In this document: positions 8,937 to 18,174 of the stretch, in pieces
Numbering within the stretch: the stretch's first letter is position 1
How the letters are laid out: each line of letters opens with the position of its first letter
Translations under genes and position numbers: made by a program
Notes under the pieces: generated by a model
Told to the model about the DNA's origin: nothing
Databases searched by the model: none
What the model saw: the letters and a program-made list of their open reading frames with translations, nothing else
Source: Methylophaga sp. UBA3192
GTDB taxonomy: Bacteria; Pseudomonadota; Gammaproteobacteria; Nitrosococcales; Methylophagaceae
Assembly: GCA_002363955.1 (NCBI GenBank)
Contig: DEXE01000003.1
Span: 302,929 to 366,928, forward strand
Reading direction: 5' to 3'
DNA length: 64,000 bases

Positions 8937-8959
8937 CTTTTGGGATGTAATGAGGCTTT

Positions 8960-9802
8960 TTAGAAGTTTTGGAATAAAGCTAATGCAGCAGCATATTCTT
9001 CACTGTTTTCATCCAGCTCCACCACGCTTATACCGGTATCAATGCCCAGTTTTTGGAAAGACAATACTTTATCCCTTGTGTTTGGATCCAACGCTTTACT
9101 GGTATTAAAGTAGCTTTGCAGGTTGGCGACCTGAACTACGTCAGTCAGATCCGGACCGTTCTGGCTGTTGCGATTAAGATTGGCATGTTCTGCTGCAACA
9201 GTGACGAGAGTTTCCGGGAAATCCCAGCTTTTCAGAATCGCAGCACCAATTTTTGGATACAGATTCTCAATCAATGTGTCCAGACGGCGAGTATCTTCCA
9301 GCAGTTCAGGCATATCGGCGGCTTTCATCAAAATCGGTAATGCACCAATTTCATGGAGCAGGCCTGCAAGTAGCGCTTCATCGTTTGCAATATGGGGGTG
9401 TTTGGATGCAATGACCTGACTTGCTGCGGCAACTTCGATGCTGTGTTGCCATAAATCGCGCATTCTGTTTTCCAGTCGCTTATTGGTAGGACGGAACATT
9501 TGTTCCATTACCAGGCTGGTCACCAGGTTGCGTATCATTGGAATCCCAAGTCTGGTAACCGCCGTTTGCACCGATTCAACTTCGACTCGACCGCGATATA
9601 ACGGACTGTTTGCCACTTTTAAAAGCCGGGCAGATAGGGCTGCATCAGTTGTAATTACATCGGCGAGCTGCACTGCAGTTACGTCTGGATTATTGGCAAC
9701 TTCACGAACCTTGAGGGCTACCTCAGGCAGTGTAGGCAACACCAGTTTTCCCTTTTGGAGATCATTAATGATCGTCGTGTACAATTGGTCTTGTTGACTC
9801 AT
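8960..9802 (-). CDS. HDOD domain signalling protein
   Basis: A 280-residue protein made almost entirely of an HDOD domain (residues about 15-215): 'LPTLPEVALKVREVANNPD' at the start, 'DAALSARLLKVANSPLYR' and 'AGLLHEIGALPI' further on. HDOD domains are HD-like folds that usually lack hydrolase activity and act in signalling linked to chemotaxis, cyclic-di-GMP or stress. No additional output domain is present, so a partner is expected. It reads away from alaC, with 94 nt between them, and ends at the shared terminator after doxX. Confidence 0.9.
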   Translation of the reverse strand: MSQQDQLYTTIINDLQKGKLVLPTLPEVALKVREVANNPDVTAVQLADVITTDAALSARLLKVANSPLYRGRVEVESVQTAVTRLGIPMIRNLVTSLVMEQMFRPTNKRLENRMRDLWQHSIEVAAASQVIASKHPHIANDEALLAGLLHEIGALPILMKAADMPELLEDTRRLDTLIENLYPKIGAAILKSWDFPETLVTVAAEHANLNRNSQNGPDLTDVVQVANLQSYFNTSKALDPNTRDKVLSFQKLGIDTGISVVELDENSEEYAAALALFQNF

Positions 9803-9896
9803 ATTAATCCACTGTATTAAATCAATTTGAAGTGTGAATGATTTTCAGTTATTTTGCTTGGTTTGCCAACCGTTTTAGCTAATAGCAGGTGCTCAG

Positions 9897-11075
9897 TTGA
9901 ACGACGAATTTCCCAGAATCAAGCGTCTTCCGCCATACGTTTTCAACATTGTAAATGATTTGAAGGCAAAAGCGCGTGCGCGCGGTGAAGATATTATCGA
10001 CTTTGGTATGGGGAACCCGGATAAACCGGCGCCCGCGCACATTGTAGAAAAATTAGTCGAAGCTGCGCAAAGACCGGACACCCATCGTTACTCCGTTTCC
10101 AGAGGTATTCCACGTCTGCGTAAAGCCATCTGCGACTGGTATCAGCGCAAATATGATGTGACCCTTGATCCGGACTCCGAAACCATCGTGACCATCGGCT
10201 CCAAAGAAGGTTTGGCGCATCTGGCATTGGCAACCGTTGGACCTGGCGACGCAGTATTGGTCCCCAATCCTGCCTATCCGATTCATCCATATGGATTTGT
10301 GATTGCTGGCGCAGATATTCGTCATGTGCCGTTAACACCGGATGTCGATTTTTTTGCGGAACTGGAAAAATCGGTTAAGGATTCCTGGCCGAAACCGAAA
10401 ATGCTGGTGCTGAATTTTCCGGGCAATCCAACCACGCAATGTGTTGACCTGGACTTTTTCCAACGTGTTGTTGATTTTGCCAAAGAGCATCAGATTTGGG
10501 TTGTCCATGATTTGGCGTATGGTGAGATCACCTTTGATGGTTATAAAGCGCCATCCATTTTGCAGATCCCCGGCGCGATTGATGTAGCCGTGGAGTTTTA
10601 TACCTTATCTAAAACCTACAATATGCCCGGATGGCGTGTAGGCTTTATGTCAGGTAATCCTACATTGGTTGCGGCTCTGGCCCGGATGAAGTCCTATCTG
10701 GATTACGGTATGTTTACGCCGATTCAGGTGGCAGCCATTACGGCTCTGGATGGGCCGCAAGAGTGTGTGGCTGAAATTGTTGAAACCTATAAACAACGCC
10801 GTGATGTGTTGTGTGAAGGGTTGAATGCGATTGGTTGGCCTGTAGAAAAACCAAAAGCAACCATGTTTGTATGGGCGAAAATTCCGGAACAATTCCGTGA
10901 AATGGGGTCTCTGGAATTCAGTAAGAAACTGCTTAAAGAAGCTAAGGTGGCCGTATCTCCGGGTATCGGATTTGGTGAATACGGCGATGAATATGTGCGT
11001 TTCGGACTGATTGAAAATCAGCACCGTACCCGGCAGGCAATCCGTGGTATCCGTGACATGATGAAAAAAGGTTAG
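9897..11075 (+). CDS. alaC: Alanine aminotransferase AlaC-type (PLP class I/II)
   Basis: A 392-residue pyridoxal-phosphate aminotransferase. The opening 'FPRIKRLPPYVFNIVNDLK' and 'IDFGMGNPDKPAP' are characteristic of AlaC/YfdZ. The PLP lysine lies in 'YTLSKTYNMPGWRVGF' near residue 240, and 'NFPGNPTTQ' and 'HDLAYGEI' are cofactor-binding motifs. It exchanges amino groups between pyruvate and glutamate, forming alanine. Translation starts at TTG (9897), with a weak CAGGT upstream; no later ATG keeps the conserved N-terminus. It directly precedes hom (10 nt), so amino-acid nitrogen transfer and threonine synthesis share an operon. Confidence 0.92.
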   Translation: MNDEFPRIKRLPPYVFNIVNDLKAKARARGEDIIDFGMGNPDKPAPAHIVEKLVEAAQRPDTHRYSVSRGIPRLRKAICDWYQRKYDVTLDPDSETIVTIGSKEGLAHLALATVGPGDAVLVPNPAYPIHPYGFVIAGADIRHVPLTPDVDFFAELEKSVKDSWPKPKMLVLNFPGNPTTQCVDLDFFQRVVDFAKEHQIWVVHDLAYGEITFDGYKAPSILQIPGAIDVAVEFYTLSKTYNMPGWRVGFMSGNPTLVAALARMKSYLDYGMFTPIQVAAITALDGPQECVAEIVETYKQRRDVLCEGLNAIGWPVEKPKATMFVWAKIPEQFREMGSLEFSKKLLKEAKVAVSPGIGFGEYGDEYVRFGLIENQHRTRQAIRGIRDMMKKG

Positions 11076-11085
11076 GGGGCAAAAA

Positions 11086-12396
11086 GTGCAATCAGTCAAA
11101 ATTGGTATTCTTGGCTTAGGCACTGTTGGTAGCGGTACTGTCAGTGTTTTAAAGCGAAATTCTAAAGAAATTAGCCGTCGCGCTGGCCGTGGTATCGAAA
11201 TTACGCGTGCAGCGGATAAAAATCTGGATTCACCCAAAACCTGTGACCTCACTGGTATTGATTTAACCGATGATGCTTTTTCAGTCGTCAATGACCCGGA
11301 AATTCAGATTGTCGTTGAATTGATTGGTGGCACTGGTATTGCCCGCGATTTAGTGATGCAAGCGATTGAAAACGGCAAACACGTTGTTACTGCCAACAAA
11401 GCGTTAATCGCCATGCATGGTAATGAGCTGTTTGCCAAGGCGCAGGAAAAAGGCGTCACCATTGCTTTTGAAGCGGCGGTAGCTGGCGGTATTCCTATTA
11501 TTAAAGCCATCCGCGAAGGTCTGGCAGCAAATCGGATTGAATGGTTGGCAGGTATCATTAATGGAACCGGCAACTTCATCCTTACCGAGATGCGTGATAA
11601 AGGCCGTAACTTTGCCGATGTACTGGCTGAAGCCCAGGCGCTGGGTTATGCCGAAGCGGATCCGACATTTGATGTCGAAGGCATTGATGCGGCACACAAG
11701 CTGACTATCATGGCCTCTATTGCATTTGGTATTCCGTTACAGTTTTATAAAGCCTATACCGAAGGCATCAGCAAAATTTCCCAGGAAGATGTGCAGTACG
11801 CTGAAGAATTGGGCTATCACATCAAACATCTGGGGATTGCCAAAAAAACAGCACAAGGGGTTGAGCTGCGGGTTCATCCGACATTAATTCCAAAACGTCG
11901 TTTGATTGCTAACGTAAATGGTGTAATGAATGCCGTGGTAGTAAAAGGCGATGCGGTAGGACCAACGTTGTACTATGGAGCCGGTGCCGGTGCTGAGCCG
12001 ACTGCATCAGCCGTGGTTGCAGATATCGTGGATATTGTTCGAGCCTTGACCACGGATCCGGAAAATCGTGTACCGCATCTGGCTTTCCAGCCTGATTCGT
12101 TAAAGGACACACCAATCTTGCCAATGTCTGAAGTAATTACTTCTTACTACCTGCGAATCAACACGGAAGACAAACCCGGCGTGTTGGCAGACATTACCCG
12201 CATTTTTAGTGAGCAGGACATCAATATCGAAGCGATATTACAAAAACAACCGGAAGAAGAAGAAGGTACCGTGCCCATCATCATGCTGACCCAACCGGTA
12301 GTTGAAAAAAATATGGATGAAGCTATCGCTCAAATCGAAGCATTAGACACTGTTAAGGATGCGATCATGCGTATTCGCATGGAATCGCTGGGCTGA
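11086..12396 (+). CDS. hom: Homoserine dehydrogenase
   Basis: A 436-residue monofunctional homoserine dehydrogenase. Residues 4-20 carry the NAD(P) motif 'IGILGLGTVGSGTV'; 'TANKALIAMHG' and 'GIINGTGNFILTEM' are substrate and catalytic regions; 'ALGYAEADPTFDVEGIDAAHK' contains the active-site acidic and lysine residues. An ACT domain (about 350-436, 'INTEDKPGVLADITRIFSE') suggests feedback by threonine. It converts aspartate semialdehyde to homoserine. The GTG start at 11086 has AGGGGGC just upstream. It lies between alaC and thrC in one transcription unit. Confidence 0.95.
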   Translation: MQSVKIGILGLGTVGSGTVSVLKRNSKEISRRAGRGIEITRAADKNLDSPKTCDLTGIDLTDDAFSVVNDPEIQIVVELIGGTGIARDLVMQAIENGKHVVTANKALIAMHGNELFAKAQEKGVTIAFEAAVAGGIPIIKAIREGLAANRIEWLAGIINGTGNFILTEMRDKGRNFADVLAEAQALGYAEADPTFDVEGIDAAHKLTIMASIAFGIPLQFYKAYTEGISKISQEDVQYAEELGYHIKHLGIAKKTAQGVELRVHPTLIPKRRLIANVNGVMNAVVVKGDAVGPTLYYGAGAGAEPTASAVVADIVDIVRALTTDPENRVPHLAFQPDSLKDTPILPMSEVITSYYLRINTEDKPGVLADITRIFSEQDINIEAILQKQPEEEEGTVPIIMLTQPVVEKNMDEAIAQIEALDTVKDAIMRIRMESLG

Positions 12397-12433
12397 TTTA
12401 AACGCCCGTTAAAGAATTAAAGAGGAAACATTT

Positions 12434-13579
12434 ATGCCATTTCGTCCACGCTACACTGGCTTGATTGATCGTTACCGTGACCGTTTACCGGTCAACGATG
12501 ACACTCGTCTTATCAGTCTTGGTGAAGGTAATACGCCTTTATTAAAGCTGAACAACATCCCCAAACTAATTGGTAAAGATGTTGATATTTACGTCAAATA
12601 TGAAGGTCTGAACCCAACCGGATCTTTCAAAGATCGTGGTATGACCATGGCAGTAACGAAAGCCGTCGAAGAGGGCAGTAAAGCGATTATCTGTGCTTCT
12701 ACCGGTAATACGTCTGCTGCTGCGGCGGCTTATGCGGCGCGTGCCGGTATTACCGCATTCGTCATTATTCCGGATGGCAAAATCGCCCAGGGTAAACTGG
12801 CTCAGGCCATGATGCACAATGCTGTTGTGATTCAAATCAAAGGTAACTTTGATGAAGGTATGCAATTAGTCAAAGATGTAGCAGAACATGCTCCGGTCAC
12901 CATTGTGAATTCAATTAACCCATATCGTCTGCAAGGACAGAAAACAGCGGCGTTTGAGATTATTGAAGAACTGGGACGTGCTCCCGATTATCATTGTCTG
13001 CCAGTGGGTAATGCCGGTAATATCACCGCGCACTGGATTGGCTATTGTGAGTACTCATCAGCCAGCGGCGATCATGTCACCGAAGCCTGTGCCTACTGCC
13101 ATGGACATTGTAAATATGCCGGTGGGGCTATTGTCGGTAATCGCCCCAAAATGGTCGGTTATCAGGCAAATGGTAGCGCGCCGTTTATGCGTGGTGCCAT
13201 GGTGGATGATCCAGAAACAGTTGCGACAGCAATTCGCATCGGTCATCCGCAGAGCTGGGATATGGCCTGGAAAGTCAAAGAAGAATCTCAGGGCTGGTTT
13301 GATGAATGCTCTGATGAAGAAATCCTGGCGGCACAAAAATTACTGGCCGAAAAAGAAGGTATTTTCTGCGAACCCGCTTCCGCAACATCCGTCGCTGGTG
13401 CTTTGCGTGATATTCAAACCGGTAAGATTCCAGAAGGAAGTACCGTTGTCTGTACACTGACAGGCCACGGTCTCAAAGATCCGGATATTGCCATCAAGCA
13501 AAGTAGTTCACCTGTGATTACCGTAAATGCTACATTGGACTCAGTACGCGAGGCGATCATCAACAACCTGGCCAGATAA
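12434..13579 (+). CDS. thrC: Threonine synthase with Cys/His-rich insertion
   Basis: A 381-residue PLP enzyme that turns O-phosphohomoserine into threonine. The PLP lysine is K66 in 'NPTGSFKDRGM', and 'ASTGNTSAAAAAYAARAG' and 'VGNAGNITA' bind phosphate and cofactor. It is about 30 residues longer than the common short bacterial enzyme. The extra length includes residues 210-237, which hold C219-A-Y-C222-H-G-H-C226, a cluster that could bind a metal or be redox active. In typical short threonine synthases this loop is a brief linker before the 'RPRMLGFQAxGAAP'-like strand. The remainder is intact, so the enzyme should be active. AGAGG precedes the ATG. Confidence 0.93.
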   Translation: MPFRPRYTGLIDRYRDRLPVNDDTRLISLGEGNTPLLKLNNIPKLIGKDVDIYVKYEGLNPTGSFKDRGMTMAVTKAVEEGSKAIICASTGNTSAAAAAYAARAGITAFVIIPDGKIAQGKLAQAMMHNAVVIQIKGNFDEGMQLVKDVAEHAPVTIVNSINPYRLQGQKTAAFEIIEELGRAPDYHCLPVGNAGNITAHWIGYCEYSSASGDHVTEACAYCHGHCKYAGGAIVGNRPKMVGYQANGSAPFMRGAMVDDPETVATAIRIGHPQSWDMAWKVKEESQGWFDECSDEEILAAQKLLAEKEGIFCEPASATSVAGALRDIQTGKIPEGSTVVCTLTGHGLKDPDIAIKQSSSPVITVNATLDSVREAIINNLAR

Positions 13580-13580
13580 T

Positions 13581-14081
13581 ATGACTGAAATAACGGCACC
13601 AGAGGAACATGAAAGAACGGCGGCCAGAATGCCGCACGATATCTTTTTAACTAATCTGATTGCGAATCATATCCTGCTGTTTACGGCGATTGCCGCAACC
13701 GGCAAGAGTTATTTTGAGTTTATAGTGCTGGTGCCGTTGTTATCGTTTTTGTTTCTCGGTTACACGTTTATACGAGCCAGTCGTATCAAACGTGAGGAGA
13801 GTGAGTTTGTCTATATACATTGGCAGATCGCCCGGCGCTGGAGCTTTTTCTTTGCCATTGTATTAACGGTGGTTGTCAGCATTGCCGTGTTGGGTTGGTT
13901 GAGTTATACCTATCTTGGTTTGATGAAAGAGGCGGCTTTTGCCTTTGTCGGAGGACTGAGCTTTTTGCCGACATTGGTCAGTGTGCTGATATTGATTGTG
14001 ATTGAAATGGATTCACTTCATCATGCCAGGGTCGGCACATTACCGGCATGGGCAAAACGCCGTTTTCTGGGCGAGACTTAA
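13581..14081 (+). CDS. Hypothetical four-helix membrane protein
   Basis: The likely start is the ATG at 13581, one base after the thrC stop, giving 166 residues; an upstream in-frame ATG at 13527 lies inside thrC and is not favoured. There are four hydrophobic segments, at about 24-40, 45-63, 85-108 and 113-138, separated by short charged loops ('RASRIKREESEF'). No known family is recognised. Close coupling to thrC suggests co-transcription, but this may be only positional. It converges with the next minus-strand gene, leaving 13 nt. Confidence 0.6.
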   Translation: MTEITAPEEHERTAARMPHDIFLTNLIANHILLFTAIAATGKSYFEFIVLVPLLSFLFLGYTFIRASRIKREESEFVYIHWQIARRWSFFFAIVLTVVVSIAVLGWLSYTYLGLMKEAAFAFVGGLSFLPTLVSVLILIVIEMDSLHHARVGTLPAWAKRRFLGET

Positions 14082-14094
14082 ATACCTTGCTTCG

Positions 14095-14391
14095 CTACTC
14101 TGGTTTTCGCTGAACCACCGAGTGAATCACCAGCTGGTTTTCAAAGTACACATCAAACTGCGAATATTGCCAGCGTGTAATGGCTGGTGTGCCTTTTGGG
14201 GCAAATTGCTGCTCTGCTGTCCCAAATTTTTGTTCGACTTGTTGCATCGTCATCCCACGTGTAGGACGAAGCACACCAGACTCGGAATTCGGGGTGTTAT
14301 AGGTGGGTTCGGCAATGGATAAAACATCAGCCTGTAATGGCATGGTCATTAATAATGTGATTCCCGCAGCCAGAAGATGGCGTTGCAGCAT
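14095..14391 (-). CDS. Small periplasmic protein, SmpA-like
   Basis: A 98-residue protein with a signal peptide (residues 1-21, ending near 'LQA'). The mature part has 'LRPTRGMTMQQVEQKFG', 'TRWQYSQFDVYFENQLVIHSVV', which resembles the short beta-strand/helix pattern of SmpA/OmlA-like outer-membrane assembly domains or PepSY-like small domains. The start at 14391 is supported by AAGGGAG 8 nt upstream; the longer frame to 14448 overlaps hemW and is not favoured. It follows hemW on the same strand after 34 nt. Function unproven. Confidence 0.65.
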   Translation of the reverse strand: MLQRHLLAAGITLLMTMPLQADVLSIAEPTYNTPNSESGVLRPTRGMTMQQVEQKFGTAEQQFAPKGTPAITRWQYSQFDVYFENQLVIHSVVQRKPE

Positions 14392-14425
14392 GGTGGTGAC
14401 TCCCTTAAATACCTGTGCCAGCATA

Positions 14426-15586
14426 TTATTGCGGCAAAAATAGTTCAATTAAACTGTTTAAATAACGTTGACCTAATTCCGTAGGTCGAATCCACTTAAC
14501 GGAATACTCAATCAATCCCCGTTCTTCAGCTTCAGCGAGTTGGTTCTTTATCGTCGCCAACGGCATCCCACAATGTTGCATAAATAATGATGGGGCAAAA
14601 CCATCCGTCAACCGTAATGCATTAAGCATAAACTCAAACCCAATGTCATTAATGCCAACCTGTTCTTGTTTCAGAATACGTTGTGGACTATCGACCAGAT
14701 CCAGATAGGCTTGGGGCTGTTTTTGTTTAACGATACGTTCAATGGACTGTGTGGCCGCATTGGAGACTTTACCGTGAGCTCCGGCTCCGATACCCAGATA
14801 ATCACCAAACTGCCAGTAGTTGAGATTGTGACGGCTCTGGCAGCCTTTTTTGGCATAGGCCGACACTTCATATTGCAGATAGCCTGCTTCAGCAAGCCGT
14901 TGCTGATTGGCGAGTTGCCAGTCATTGATCGGTTCATCATCCGGTAATGGTGGTGGTGACTGATGAAAAAAAGTATTGGGTTCAATGGTCAGCTGATAAT
15001 AGGAAATATGAGTTGGTTCAAGGGTAATCGCCATTTCCACATCTTTTCTGGCAAGTTCTGCGGTTTGTTTGGGGAGGCCAAACATTAAATCCAGATTGAA
15101 ATTATCAAAGCCGGCGTGATGTGCAATTTCTGCTGCACGAATAGCCTGTTTGCCATCATGAATACGGCCTAAGGCTGTCAATGAGTCACCATTAAAACTT
15201 TGAATGCCGATTGATAAACGATTAATACCAACGGCACGATAGTCGGTGAACCTGGCAGCTTCAAAGGTACCGGGGTTGGCTTCCAGAGTAATCTCCGCAT
15301 CGGCACGGATAGGCAATAACGCACGCAAAGCGGAAAATAAGCGGTCGTAGGCTTCAGCACTGAACAGACTGGGCGTACCACCGCCGATAAATATGCTTTG
15401 AATTGTACGTCCCCAGACCAGAGGAAGATCCTGTTCGAGATCCCGTATCAATGCGTCGATATAGGCTGTTTCAGGAATCGTTTCACCGGCCTGATGTGAA
15501 TTAAAATCGCAATAGGGGCATTTACGTACGCACCAGGGCACATGGATATACAGGCTTAGCGGTGGCAAAGCAGTGAAGTTGAACAT
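14426..15586 (-). CDS. hemW: Radical SAM heme chaperone HemW
   Basis: A 386-residue radical SAM protein with the 4Fe-4S motif C19-x3-C23-x2-C26 in 'PWCVRKCPYCDFNSH', followed by 'IFIGGGTPSLF' and the HemW-specific 'HNLNYWQFGDYLGIGAGAHGK'. Unlike HemN, HemW has the extra cysteine context only of the chaperone class and transfers heme to respiratory enzymes rather than decarboxylating coproporphyrinogen. The ATG at 15586 gives an N-terminus that matches E. coli HemW; a TTG at 15619 is an alternative, and neither has a strong ribosome binding site. It sits downstream of rdgB and rph, the common order in gammaproteobacteria. Confidence 0.92.
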   Translation of the reverse strand: MFNFTALPPLSLYIHVPWCVRKCPYCDFNSHQAGETIPETAYIDALIRDLEQDLPLVWGRTIQSIFIGGGTPSLFSAEAYDRLFSALRALLPIRADAEITLEANPGTFEAARFTDYRAVGINRLSIGIQSFNGDSLTALGRIHDGKQAIRAAEIAHHAGFDNFNLDLMFGLPKQTAELARKDVEMAITLEPTHISYYQLTIEPNTFFHQSPPPLPDDEPINDWQLANQQRLAEAGYLQYEVSAYAKKGCQSRHNLNYWQFGDYLGIGAGAHGKVSNAATQSIERIVKQKQPQAYLDLVDSPQRILKQEQVGINDIGFEFMLNALRLTDGFAPSLFMQHCGMPLATIKNQLAEAEERGLIEYSVKWIRPTELGQRYLNSLIELFLPQ

Positions 15587-15666
15587 GGCACTATCAGCCT
15601 GAATGGTTTTAGTCTGCAAGGCTGAACAACTGTGGTATTGAATGCGTTGTGAACATGTGATGTCGA

Positions 15667-16272
15667 TTAAGGTTGATGACGGGTATATTTAAATTCTTCC
15701 ATAAATTGACGCATCGCTTTACCACGATGACTGATCGCATGTTTTTGTTCCGGAGAGAGTTCTGCCGCAGTGCAATCGGTTTCGGAAACCCAGAAAACCG
15801 GATCATAACCAAAACCTTCATCACCCATTGGCATTTGCAGAATTTGTCCCTGCCAGCTGCCCTGACAAATCAGCGGTGTCGGATCTTCAGCATGACGCAT
15901 GAACACCACTACACATTGAAAGCGGGCCGTTCGTTCCGTTTCGGGCACATCTTTCATTGCCTCGAGCAATGCCTGGATATTATCGGTATCGGAGGCATCC
16001 GGCCCGGCATAACGTGATGAAAAAATGCCCGGCGCACCATGTAATGCATCAACTTCAATTCCGGAATCATCGGCAATCGCCGGTAAACCAGTCAGCAGCG
16101 ATGCATTACGGGCTTTAATGAGCGCATTTTCAACGAAACTGAGACCTGTTTCATCGGCTTCAGGAACATTCAAATCAGATTGTGCGATCAGCTCTAAACC
16201 CAAAGGACTGAGGATCTGTGATAGCTCTCTCAGCTTACCGATATTGCCGCTGGCCAGAACGATTTTAGACAT
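15667..16272 (-). CDS. rdgB: XTP/dITP pyrophosphatase (Ham1/RdgB)
   Basis: A 201-residue Ham1-like nucleotide pyrophosphatase. It removes non-canonical purine triphosphates such as ITP, dITP and XTP from the pool, giving monophosphate and pyrophosphate. Signatures are 'LASGNIGKLREL' at the N-terminus, 'ETGLSFVENALIKARNA', 'ADDSGIEVDAL' (metal-binding Asp), and 'GFGYDPVFW' with 'SHRGKAM' at the C-terminus. Its ATG overlaps the rph stop codon by one base (TGATG), so rph and rdgB are translationally coupled. Confidence 0.95.
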   Translation of the reverse strand: MSKIVLASGNIGKLRELSQILSPLGLELIAQSDLNVPEADETGLSFVENALIKARNASLLTGLPAIADDSGIEVDALHGAPGIFSSRYAGPDASDTDNIQALLEAMKDVPETERTARFQCVVVFMRHAEDPTPLICQGSWQGQILQMPMGDEGFGYDPVFWVSETDCTAAELSPEQKHAISHRGKAMRQFMEEFKYTRHQP

Positions 16273-16988
16273 CAGTTTGCCAATGCCTCGCGTTGTTTAG
16301 TCATCAGTTGTTCAATCCCTGTTGTAGCAAGAGCCAGCATGGACTGCAGTTCATCCGTCCTGAAGGCATGACCTTCCGCAGTGCCCTGTAACTCAATATA
16401 TGCCCCGGCGTCATTCATCACAACATTCATGTCCGTTTCGGCATTGGAGTCTTCCGCATAATCGAGATCCAGAACGGCAGTACCATTGTGAATACCTACT
16501 GAAACAGAAGCTACTTGACCATGCAAGGGACTTTTCTTGATTTTGCGCATTTTAATTAAATAGTCAATCGCATCATGTAACGCTACAAAGGCACCGGTAA
16601 TGGAAGCGGTACGTGTGCCACCATCAGCCTGGATGACATCACAGTCAATGGTGATCGTTCGCTCGCCCAGCGCTTTTAAATCAATCGCTGCACGTAAAGA
16701 ACGCCCAATCAATCGCTGAATTTCCATGGTACGCCCACCTTGTTTACCGCGGGCCGCTTCACGTTGCATTCGTGAACCTGTAGAACGCGGTAGCATACCG
16801 TATTCGGCGGTAATCCAACCTTCACCCATGCCGCGTAAGAATGGCGGTATACGTTCTTCAACCGAGGCTGTGCATAACACTTTGGTGTCACCAAACTCGA
16901 CCAGCACCGAGCCTTCCGCATGTTTTGTGTAGTTGCGGGTAATACTGATCTCGCGGAGTTGATCGGGTTGTCGGCCACTTGGACGCAT
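16272..16988 (-). CDS. rph: Ribonuclease PH
   Basis: A 238-residue phosphorolytic 3'-5' exoribonuclease that trims tRNA 3' ends. Diagnostic features are 'MRPSGRQPDQLREI' at the N-terminus, 'GSVLVEFGDTKVLCTASVE', the phosphate-binding 'RTMEIQRLIGRSLRAA', 'TITIDCDVIQADGGTRTASI', and 'LDLDYAEDSNAETDMN'. The length is typical, so unlike the truncated rph of some E. coli K-12 strains it should be active. It is divergent from yicC with a 115-nt shared promoter region, a conserved arrangement in proteobacteria. Confidence 0.96.
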   Translation of the reverse strand: MRPSGRQPDQLREISITRNYTKHAEGSVLVEFGDTKVLCTASVEERIPPFLRGMGEGWITAEYGMLPRSTGSRMQREAARGKQGGRTMEIQRLIGRSLRAAIDLKALGERTITIDCDVIQADGGTRTASITGAFVALHDAIDYLIKMRKIKKSPLHGQVASVSVGIHNGTAVLDLDYAEDSNAETDMNVVMNDAGAYIELQGTAEGHAFRTDELQSMLALATTGIEQLMTKQREALAN

Positions 16989-17103
16989 CTGCTTTATCCT
17001 TTACGTAAAATACAATGATTATACTGATGCCAACCAACTCACGCGTGCTTTTTACGTTGAGTTTTCGTTACCATAGGCGCTTAACCGCTACAGGAAAAAT
17101 ACC

Positions 17104-17967
17104 GTGATACGAAGCATGACCGCCTTTGCCCGCCAGGAACAAGTAACTGAACTCGGTACGCTTATCTGGGAAGTCCGATCCGTTAATCACCGTTATTTAG
17201 AGCTTGCTTTGCGACTGGAAGAATCATTTCGACCGCTGGAAATAGATATCCGTAAAATTTTTGCTGAACGCATGGCGCGCGGCAAGATAGAAGCCACCCT
17301 GCGATATCATCCTTCTCAGCAGCAAACGGCGCTGAATATTAATGAAAATCTGGCGCAATCGGTTATTAATGCCTGTGATCAACTGACACAAATGGCAGGT
17401 CAGACCATGCCGCTTGATCCGTTACGGTTATTGCAATGGCCTGGTGTCGCCGATACAGAACAAGTTGAATTAACGGCATTGAAACAACAGGCCGTGGATG
17501 CTTTGAACATTGCGTTGGCGGACTTTATCAGTGGCAGAGAAAGGGAGGGGCAGGCATTAGCAGAAATGATCCAGCAGCGTTGCGAAGAAATTTTGCAAAT
17601 CGCTGAAGCGGTAAAACAGCGTATGCCAGAGATCCTCGAGCAACAGCGCCAACGTCTGTTACAAAAAGCTGCAGAGCTTGAAGTCACACTGGAGCCCGAA
17701 AGACTTGAGCAAGAGATTGTATTGATCGCCCAGAAAAGTGATGTCGCCGAAGAGCTGGATCGCTTGCAAAGTCATGTGGATGAAGTCAAACGCGTTCTGC
17801 AGCGTGATGAACCGGTTGGCCGCCGACTGGATTTCCTGATGCAGGAACTCAACCGTGAGGCGAATACCTTGGGATCCAAATCCATTGATACCGATACCAC
17901 ACGTTATTCCGTCGATTTGAAAGTATTGATCGAACAGATGCGGGAACAGATCCAGAACATCGAATAA
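17104..17967 (+). CDS. yicC: YicC family endoribonuclease
   Basis: A 287-residue YicC protein. The N-terminus 'IRSMTAFARQE' and 'WEVRSVNHRYLE' and the C-terminal 'GRRLDFLMQELNREANTLGSKS' are the family signatures. The middle part (about 150-210) is helical and coiled-coil-like. Members are reported to be endoribonucleases affecting small RNA turnover. The start is GTG at 17104, directly matching the conserved N-terminus. It is divergent from rph, consistent with an RNA-metabolism pairing. Confidence 0.92.
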   Translation: MIRSMTAFARQEQVTELGTLIWEVRSVNHRYLELALRLEESFRPLEIDIRKIFAERMARGKIEATLRYHPSQQQTALNINENLAQSVINACDQLTQMAGQTMPLDPLRLLQWPGVADTEQVELTALKQQAVDALNIALADFISGREREGQALAEMIQQRCEEILQIAEAVKQRMPEILEQQRQRLLQKAAELEVTLEPERLEQEIVLIAQKSDVAEELDRLQSHVDEVKRVLQRDEPVGRRLDFLMQELNREANTLGSKSIDTDTTRYSVDLKVLIEQMREQIQNIE

Positions 17968-18174
17968 TTCCTCAAGATAATAAGCACGGAATATTCTGGC
18001 AATTTTTCCTTGCCTGATGACAAATCGTTGTTTGATTAATCACATAACCAACTCTAAATAAACCATAGTTTTGGCCGCTACTGAGTTGTATCTTCAGAAC
18101 GTCGATAAAGCGTTTTGCCTTTAAAATAACGCTGAATGGCCGAATGAAAAGCGCAGCGGATTTATGAGCATCCA

